Source of the DNA: Deinococcus sp.
GTDB lineage: Bacteria; Deinococcota; Deinococci; Deinococcales; Deinococcaceae
NCBI GenBank assembly: GCA_030524065.1
Contig: JAUNHF010000137.1
Span: 1 to 5,316, forward strand
DNA: 5,316 nt
Direction: 5' to 3'
Under the pieces are notes generated by a model. That model saw nothing but the letters and a program-made list of their open reading frames with translations, did not search any database and was not told the origin of the DNA. The position numbers and the translations under genes are program-made. Positions 1 to 5,316 of this stretch are shown piece by piece; positions within the stretch are counted from its first letter, which is position 1, and the number at the start of each line of letters is the position of its first letter.

Positions 1-2098
<2,098 letters not shown>

Positions 2099-2103
2099 GA
2101 AGG

Positions 2104-2110
2104 CTCCTTT
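2104..2110 (-). promoter_or_regulatory. ileS ribosome binding site
   Basis: AAAGGAG on the minus strand, five bases before the ATG, is a near-perfect match to the 16S rRNA anti-Shine-Dalgarno and fixes the ileS start. The overlapping GGAGCC (2107-2102) is complementary, with one bulged base, to the 3' arm of the upstream T-box helix. It is therefore the likely target of sequestration by the riboswitch. Confidence 0.88.
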
Positions 2111-2178
2111 GGGCAATGCATGGCAGGGGCAAGGGGACACTGAAGAGCAGTGCTGGATGCCTTGTCCTGTGCGGCGCT

Positions 2179-2212
2179 GGGACGCCTGCTGCGGCGCGGT
2201 ACCACCCAACTT
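2179..2212 (-). promoter_or_regulatory. T-box sequence / antisequestrator helix
   Basis: AAGTTGGGTGGTACCGCG (2212-2195) matches the T-box consensus AAnnnGGGTGGnACCGCG throughout, and CGTCCC follows as the 3' arm. GGG pairs with CCC and CGC with GCG, leaving the UGGU bulge at 2204-2201 that base-pairs with the 3' end of uncharged tRNA. The variable base is U, complementary to the A discriminator base expected in tRNA-Ile. The 3' arm GGCGTCC (2186-2180) is the part free to pair elsewhere when the tRNA is charged. Confidence 0.95.
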
Positions 2213-2306
2213 CGCCCTGGCAGGGGCCTTCGTTGTAGCCCACTGACGGGGGGTGACCGGGCGGGTCTAGTCGGCCTGCGGGGCAGCGCAGGGCCTTTCT
2301 TCCGCC

Positions 2307-2408
2307 GGCGCGGGAGGGGATCTTCACGTTCGGGCGTGGGTGTCAGGCTCTCACTGTCCCTGACTCGCTCCGACCCCGTTTTCCAAAGCTACTGGCCTCA
2401 CGTTCGCC
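2307..2408 (-). promoter_or_regulatory. T-box Stem I with isoleucine specifier loop
   Basis: The decoding arm of the T-box. A basal helix pairs GGCG (2408-2405) with CGCC (2310-2307). An inner helix pairs GAGG (2399-2396) with CCTC (2317-2314). The specifier loop holds AGTA (2393-2390) on its 5' side and GTGAAG followed by ATC (2321-2319) on its 3' side; AUC is an Ile codon that would pair with the tRNA-Ile GAU anticodon. The apex is a perfect 6-bp stem, GTCAGG (2364-2359) with CCTGAC (2347-2342), closing an 11-nt loop that contains AGTG and GAGAG. AGCGAG sits just below it at 2369-2364. These match the distal bulge and terminal loop motifs that contact the tRNA elbow. Which three bases act as specifier is inferred from position and from the downstream gene. 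Confidence 0.85.
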
Positions 2409-2422
2409 TTGATTTGGCCCCC

Positions 2423-2428
2423 ACTCTA
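2423..2428 (-). promoter_or_regulatory. Candidate -10 box for ileS
   Basis: TAGAGT on the minus strand fits the TANNNT pattern. It lies 6-12 bases before the G-rich start of the T-box leader, so transcription would begin near 2416. I find only a weak -35 match (CTGTCG, spacing 15). The call rests mainly on position relative to Stem I. Confidence 0.45.
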
Positions 2429-2448
2429 GCAGAGGTCGTTCCCCGACA

Positions 2449-2469
2449 GTGCTGGCCTGCGTGCTGGCC
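2449..2469. repeat. 9-bp direct repeat between the divergent promoters
   Basis: GTGCTGGCC occurs at 2449-2457 and again at 2461-2469, with a 12-bp period, in the gap between the two inferred promoters. It could be a tandem operator half-site or chance in GC-rich DNA. No regulator is suggested by the sequence itself. Confidence 0.4.
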
Positions 2470-2489
2470 CCGCCCAGGCGCGGTAAACT
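2461..2489 (+). promoter_or_regulatory. Candidate promoter for the tal-rho-hydrolase operon
   Basis: TAAACT at 2484-2489 fits a TANNNT -10 box and is followed by purine-rich DNA. The hexamer 17 bases upstream (GTGCTG, 2461-2466) matches TTGACA at only two positions, so the -35 is poor. Transcription would start near 2496 and leave a leader of about 70 nt before tal. No stronger candidate is visible between the ileS promoter and tal. Confidence 0.35.
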
Positions 2490-2492
2490 GGA

Positions 2493-2519
2493 GACAGACA
2501 TCTTCCCCAACAATCTGTC
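2493..2519. repeat. Inverted repeat upstream of tal
   Basis: GACAGA (2493-2498) and TCTGTC (2514-2519) form a perfect 6-bp dyad around a 15-base spacer, right at the predicted transcription start of the rightward operon. It could act as an operator or as a small 5'-UTR hairpin. It has no T-run and is not a terminator. Confidence 0.4.
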
Positions 2520-2541
2520 AGTCTGGCACCCCTGACTCCGC

Positions 2542-2568
2542 TGGGAATTCCGAAGAAATACAGCCATC
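2542..2568 (+). other. In-frame remnant of the tal N-terminus without a start codon
   Basis: These nine codons directly precede the tal ATG in the same frame, after an in-frame TGA at 2533-2535. They read W-E-F-R-R-N-T-A-I. The family starts M-E-(F/L)-x-x-D-T-A, so E, F, T and A line up, while the initiator Met reads Trp (TGG) and the catalytic Asp reads Asn (AAT, 2557-2559). No ATG, GTG or TTG occurs in frame here. The similarity is judged from memory of family sequences, not from an alignment program. Confidence 0.5.
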
Positions 2569-3207
2569 ATGGACGAGATCCGTGAAATCAGCAGCTGGGG
2601 CGTCCTCAGCGGCGTGACCACCAACCCCAGCCTGATCGTCAAATCGGGCCGCGACTTCCGTGAAGTGGTGACCGAAATTGCCGCGCTGGTGGGCGGCGCC
2701 ATCAGCGCCGAAGTGACCGGCCTGAGCGCCGAAGAGATGATCCGTGAGGGCCGTGATATCGCCAAGTGGTCCGAGCATGTCGTGGTCAAGCTGCCGCTGA
2801 CCCCCGCCGGCCTGCAGGCCTGCCGCACCCTCACGGACGAGGGCATCAAGACCAACGTGACCCTGTGCTTTAGTGTGCCTCAGGCGCTGCTGGCTGCCCG
2901 CGCCGGGGCCACCTATATCAGCCCCTTCGCCGGGCGGGTGGACGACATCGGCTGGGACGGCATGCAGCTGATCCGCGAGATCAAAGAAGCCTATGTCATG
3001 GGCGATATCGACACCCAGGTGCTGGCCGCCAGCATCCGTCACCCGCAGCATGTGGTGCAGTCGGCCCTGGCCGGCGCCGACGTGGCGACCATTCCCTACA
3101 AGGTCTTTACCCAGATGGTGGCCCACCCCCTGACCGACGCCGGCATTGACGGCTTTATGAAGGACTGGGCTACGCTGGGCACGAAGCAGGAGAAGCAGGC
3201 CGAATGA
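2569..3207 (+). CDS. tal: Transaldolase, TalB/FSA superfamily (small type), N-terminus apparently short
   Basis: A TIM-barrel enzyme of the non-oxidative pentose phosphate pathway that transfers a dihydroxyacetone unit between sugar phosphates in the cytoplasm. Motifs in the 212 residues: [13 protein letters not shown] at 15-27; ISAEVTG at 45-51; the Schiff-base lysine Lys74 in [15 protein letters not shown] at 96-102; SPFAGRVDD at 118-126; [10 protein letters not shown] at 153-162; and [11 protein letters not shown] at 186-196. Glu48 and Phe120 stand where fructose-6-phosphate aldolase (FSA) has Gln59 and Tyr131, so transaldolase is more likely than aldolase. Relatives are about 215-220 residues and begin MExxxDTA. 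The only usable in-frame start here is the ATG at 2569, which drops the first strand and the catalytic Asp. The Shine-Dalgarno is weak (GAAGAA, about 2552-2557). The stop overlaps the rho start as ATGA. Function is doubtful unless the 5' end is a sequence error. Confidence 0.88.
   Translation: MDEIREISSWGVLSGVTTNPSLIVKSGRDFREVVTEIAALVGGAISAEVTGLSAEEMIREGRDIAKWSEHVVVKLPLTPAGLQACRTLTDEGIKTNVTLCFSVPQALLAARAGATYISPFAGRVDDIGWDGMQLIREIKEAYVMGDIDTQVLAASIRHPQHVVQSALAGADVATIPYKVFTQMVAHPLTDAGIDGFMKDWATLGTKQEKQAE
3188..3192 (+). promoter_or_regulatory. rho ribosome binding site inside tal
   Basis: AGGAG within the last codons of tal, 11 bases before the rho ATG. Spacing is a little long. Together with the ATGA overlap it suggests translational coupling of rho to tal. 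Confidence 0.6.
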
Positions 3208-4466
3208 CACTGACCTTCCAGAATCTGCGCGAGAAAATCCTGCCGGAGTTGCATCTCCTGGCCGCGCAGGCCGGCATTCAGGAGTACCGCAAGCTGAAAA
3301 AAGACACCCTGATTCTGCAACTGCTTGAAGCCCAGGCGGGCCAGGGTGGACAGCAGCTGGCCGAGGGCTACCTGACCGTGTCGGAAGACGGCTACGGCTT
3401 CCTGCAAACCGACCTGCTGGACGCGGGCAGCCGGGTGGCCCTGGTCACTTCGGGCCTGATCCGTGACTTTGCGCTCAGAACCGGCGATCAGGTGATCGGG
3501 CTGTCGCGCCCGCCGCGTGACACCGAGCGTTATCCCACGCTGCTGAACGTGCAGGCGGTGAACGGGGTAGACCCCGAAACCGCCAAGAACCGCCCGCGGT
3601 TCGACGACCTGACCCCCACCTTTCCCGACGCCCAGCTGGTGCTGGAAGACCCCACCATGGACGACGGCATTTCGCTGCGGGTGGTGGACCTGCTGGTGCC
3701 CATCGGGCGGGGCCAGCGCGCCCTGATCGTGGCGCCGCCCAAAGCCGGTAAGACCACCCTGATGAAAAAGATCGCCAACTCCATCGTGAAGAATTACCCG
3801 GACATTCACGTGATGGTGCTGCTGGTGGACGAGCGCCCCGAAGAAGTGACGGATTTCCGCGAAAGTGTGGCAGGCGCCGAAGTGATTGCGTCCACCTTCG
3901 ATGAGCCGCCGCAGCGCCACGTGCGGGTGGCTGAATTTGTGCATGAGCGGGCCCGCCGCATCGTGGAAGAGGGCGGACATGTGGTGATTTTGCTGGACTC
4001 CATCACCCGCCTGGCCCGTGCCAACAACCTGGTCACGCCGCCGACCGGACGCACGCTTTCGGGCGGCCTGGACTCCAATGCGCTGCACTGGCCCAAGAAA
4101 TTTCTGGGCGCAGCCCGCAACACCCGCGAGGGCGGCAGCCTGACCATTCTGGCGACCGCCCTGGTCGAGACCGGCAGCCGCATGGACGACGTGATTTTTG
4201 AGGAGTTCAAGGGCACCGGCAACGCGGAACTGGTGCTCAGCCGCCGGCTGGAAGAACGCCGCATCTTCCCGGCGCTGGACATTCTCAAGTCCGGTACCCG
4301 CCGTGAGGAATTGCTGCTCGAGCGGCCCGTGCTGGACAAAATCTGGCTGCTGCGCAAGGTCATCTCCGATATGGACCCGGCCGACGCGATGGAAATGCTG
4401 ACCGCCCGTATGGGCAAGACCGGCAACAATGCCGAGTTTCTGCAACAACTGACCGGCCGTGGCTAA
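3204..4466 (+). CDS. rho: Transcription termination factor Rho
   Basis: Hexameric RNA helicase/ATPase that ends transcription of untranslated RNA. At 420 residues it is the compact form, near the length of E. coli Rho, without the long inserts of actinobacterial Rho. Residues 5-45 form the helical Rho N-terminal domain ([19 protein letters not shown]). Residues about 52-125 form the OB-fold primary RNA site, with DGYGFLQ at 62-68 and [15 protein letters not shown] at 102-116. The RecA-like motor follows: Walker A APPKAGKT at 177-184, the catalytic Glu in [13 protein letters not shown] (206-218), Walker [11 protein letters not shown] at 260-269, the Q-loop region [10 protein letters not shown] at 285-294, and the arginine-finger helix [20 protein letters not shown] near 334-353. 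[12 protein letters not shown] (295-306) differs slightly from the usual HxPKRFFGAARN. The gene overlaps tal by four bases and the hydrolase by eight, so it sits mid-operon. No attenuator-like leader is visible directly upstream. Confidence 0.98.
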   Translation: MTLTFQNLREKILPELHLLAAQAGIQEYRKLKKDTLILQLLEAQAGQGGQQLAEGYLTVSEDGYGFLQTDLLDAGSRVALVTSGLIRDFALRTGDQVIGLSRPPRDTERYPTLLNVQAVNGVDPETAKNRPRFDDLTPTFPDAQLVLEDPTMDDGISLRVVDLLVPIGRGQRALIVAPPKAGKTTLMKKIANSIVKNYPDIHVMVLLVDERPEEVTDFRESVAGAEVIASTFDEPPQRHVRVAEFVHERARRIVEEGGHVVILLDSITRLARANNLVTPPTGRTLSGGLDSNALHWPKKFLGAARNTREGGSLTILATALVETGSRMDDVIFEEFKGTGNAELVLSRRLEERRIFPALDILKSGTRREELLLERPVLDKIWLLRKVISDMDPADAMEMLTARMGKTGNNAEFLQQLTGRG

Positions 4467-5229
4467 AGCGGCGGCCCAGGTGTTTCAGAGTGGGGGAGGG
4501 GTGCTGCACTGGCGCGAGTACGGCAGTGGGCCGCCACTGGTGCTGGTCCACGGCCTGAGCGGCTCACGGCGCTGGTGGCGGCGCAACCTGCCGGCTTTTT
4601 CGGCACACTTCCGGGTCTATGTGGTCGAGCTGACCGGCTACGGCTCTGCCTGGCGGCACCGGGCACTGGGCGTCGAAGGCTCCGCCGACTTGATCGTGGC
4701 CTGGCTGGCCGACCGCGACCTGACGGACGTGACCCTGCTGGGCCACTCGATGGGCGGTCAGATTTCCACCATCGTGGCCTCGCATGCCCCCGAGCGGCTG
4801 CGGGCGCTGGTGCTGGCCTGCGCCTCGGGCCTGCTGGACACCGACCTGTTCCGCGCCGCCCTGCAACTGCCCCGCGCCGCCCTGACCGGGCGCTTCAGCT
4901 TTATTCCCACCGTGCTGTTTGACTCGCTGCGGGCCGGGCCGCTGAACGTGCTGCGCTCCACACTGGACCTGTTGGGCCACCCGACTGCGGAGATGCTGCC
5001 CGCCATCGCCCTGCCCACGCTGGTGATCTGGGGCGAGCGTGACGCCCTGGTGCCGGCTGCGCTGGGCCGCACCCTGGCCGAGGCCCTGCCCAACGGCAAA
5101 TACGTAGAAATTCCCCGCGCTGGTCACGTGGTGATGGTGGACGAACCAGACCGGTTCAACCGCGAAGTGCTGGACTTCCTGAGCTGCCTGGAGCGGGGGC
5201 ACACTCCAGGCGACGTTCACATTTGCTGA
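4459..5229 (+). CDS. Alpha/beta-fold hydrolase
   Basis: A 256-residue single-domain alpha/beta hydrolase, substrate unknown. The fold signature is complete: oxyanion-hole segment LVLVHGLSGS at 27-36; nucleophile elbow GHSMGG at 95-100 with Ser97; acid Asp195 in WGERDALVP (191-199); and catalytic His223 in AGHVVMVDEP (221-230). A lid of about 60 residues (123-185) lies between the elbow and the acid. There is no signal peptide or membrane segment, so it is probably cytoplasmic. The start is taken as GTG at 4459, overlapping the end of rho by eight bases in another frame. No good Shine-Dalgarno precedes it, which fits translation by reinitiation after rho. In-frame GTG codons at 4480 and 4501 are alternatives; a strong GGGGGAGG lies too close to the latter. 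Members of this family include esterases, lipases, haloperoxidase-like proteins and C-C hydrolases, and the sequence alone does not choose between them. Confidence 0.93.
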   Translation: MAKAAAQVFQSGGGVLHWREYGSGPPLVLVHGLSGSRRWWRRNLPAFSAHFRVYVVELTGYGSAWRHRALGVEGSADLIVAWLADRDLTDVTLLGHSMGGQISTIVASHAPERLRALVLACASGLLDTDLFRAALQLPRAALTGRFSFIPTVLFDSLRAGPLNVLRSTLDLLGHPTAEMLPAIALPTLVIWGERDALVPAALGRTLAEALPNGKYVEIPRAGHVVMVDEPDRFNREVLDFLSCLERGHTPGDVHIC

Positions 5230-5316
5230 AGCCCAGTTCCTACTCGGACCAAATTAGTTTGCGAATTATAAAACTGAGCCCATGCACCAATCAGTATGAA
5301 GCCAACAGACTAGAGG
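5230..5316. other. AT-rich non-coding tail after the operon
   Basis: After the hydrolase stop the DNA becomes clearly richer in A and T. No open frame of useful length exists on either strand. AGTTT and AAACT (5256-5260 and 5270-5274) form a weak 5-bp dyad, and TATAAA at 5267-5272 resembles a -10 box without a good -35. I see no GC-rich hairpin with a T-run, so no intrinsic terminator ends the operon within the window. A promoter for a gene further right is possible but unproven. Confidence 0.5.

Larger units (their letters stand above)
2102..2416 (-). promoter_or_regulatory. T-box riboswitch leader of ileS (tRNA-Ile sensing)
   Basis: An untranslated leader of about 320 nt that should sense the charging state of tRNA-Ile and adjust synthesis of IleRS. 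Read on the minus strand it has the T-box elements in the right order: Stem I (2408-2307) with an AGTA motif and an ATC triplet; a hairpin GGCC(c)TGCG / CGCAGGCC at 2295-2273; a GC-rich stretch at about 2262-2238 with GCCC and GGGC arms that may be the Stem II or IIA/B pseudoknot; a short Stem III hairpin, GCCC(CTGCCA)GGGC, at 2227-2214; and the conserved T-box sequence at 2212-2195. ileS is a common target of T-boxes, and T-boxes are known in Firmicutes, Actinobacteria and the Deinococcus-Thermus group. No run of four or more T lies between the T-box and the ATG, so an intrinsic terminator is absent. Pairing with the Shine-Dalgarno suggests translational control. Exact ends are inferred from the -10 box and the start codon. 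Confidence 0.93.

Noticed and set aside
2173..2186. GGCG(TCCCAG)CGCC hairpin as an intrinsic terminator of the ileS leader.
   Set aside because: Only four base pairs and no T-run follows, so it does not qualify as a terminator. It is kept only as a possible competing fold.
2544..2551. GGAATTCC as proof of a cloning artefact.
   Set aside because: One EcoRI-containing palindrome can occur by chance, and GAATTC also encodes the Glu-Phe expected at the tal N-terminus. It is mentioned only as an alternative explanation.
2150..2617. Open frames crossing the ileS-tal gap on both strands (also 2073-2327 and 2343-2855 on the minus strand).
   Set aside because: The gap is explained by the T-box RNA and promoters. 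The frames lack ribosome binding sites and family resemblance and cross into real genes in the wrong frame.
3096..4448. A 450-codon open frame on the minus strand, antisense to rho and overlapping the end of tal.
   Set aside because: It is a shadow produced by GC-biased third positions in rho. Its translation is rich in His, Gln and Gly with no recognisable domain, and the rho frame is unmistakable.
4564..5220. A 218-codon open frame on the minus strand opposite the hydrolase.
   Set aside because: Same mirror-frame effect. The plus-strand protein has a full Ser-Asp-His triad.
5256..5274. AGTTT/AAACT dyad as the operon terminator.
   Set aside because: A 5-bp AT-rich stem with a 9-base loop and no T-run is too weak.

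Overview
This GC-rich window most likely comes from a Deinococcus-type bacterium (Deinococcus-Thermus phylum). The evidence is the gene order, close sequence similarity to Thermus/Deinococcus family members as I remember them, and the style of the promoter -10 boxes. The genus is an inference from memory, not a search result. The window holds two divergent transcription units separated by about 470 bp.

Leftward unit (minus strand, 2422 down to 1): the first 699 codons of isoleucyl-tRNA synthetase (ileS) run off the left edge. In front of the gene lies a leader of about 320 nt that is clearly a T-box riboswitch. It has an AGUA-type specifier loop with an AUC (Ile) triplet, a perfect 6-bp apical stem with the expected loop and bulge motifs, and a textbook T-box sequence at 2195-2212 whose UGGU bulge matches the ACCA end of uncharged tRNA-Ile. 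No U-run follows it before the start codon, and the 3' arm of the T-box helix can pair with the ileS Shine-Dalgarno. It therefore looks like a translational T-box rather than a termination-controlling one. The synthetase carries an unusual class I signature (Ala-Leu-His-His in place of His-x-Gly-His) and lacks the usual zinc cysteines in the part that is visible.

Rightward unit (plus strand, from about 2490 to 5229): three tightly packed, overlapping genes. They are a small TalB/FSA-superfamily transaldolase (tal), transcription terminator Rho (rho), and an alpha/beta hydrolase with an intact Ser-Asp-His triad. tal and rho share ATGA; rho and the hydrolase overlap by 8 nt at a GTG start. The 5' end of tal is odd. 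Family-like sequence continues in frame upstream of the only possible ATG, but the expected start codon and catalytic Asp are absent there. The gene is therefore N-terminally truncated, mutated, or mis-sequenced.

The last 87 bp (5230-5316) are noticeably more AT-rich and show no gene and no convincing terminator. I see no mobile element, CRISPR array, tRNA or rRNA. The strongest candidate for follow-up is the ileS control region together with its non-canonical IleRS active site.
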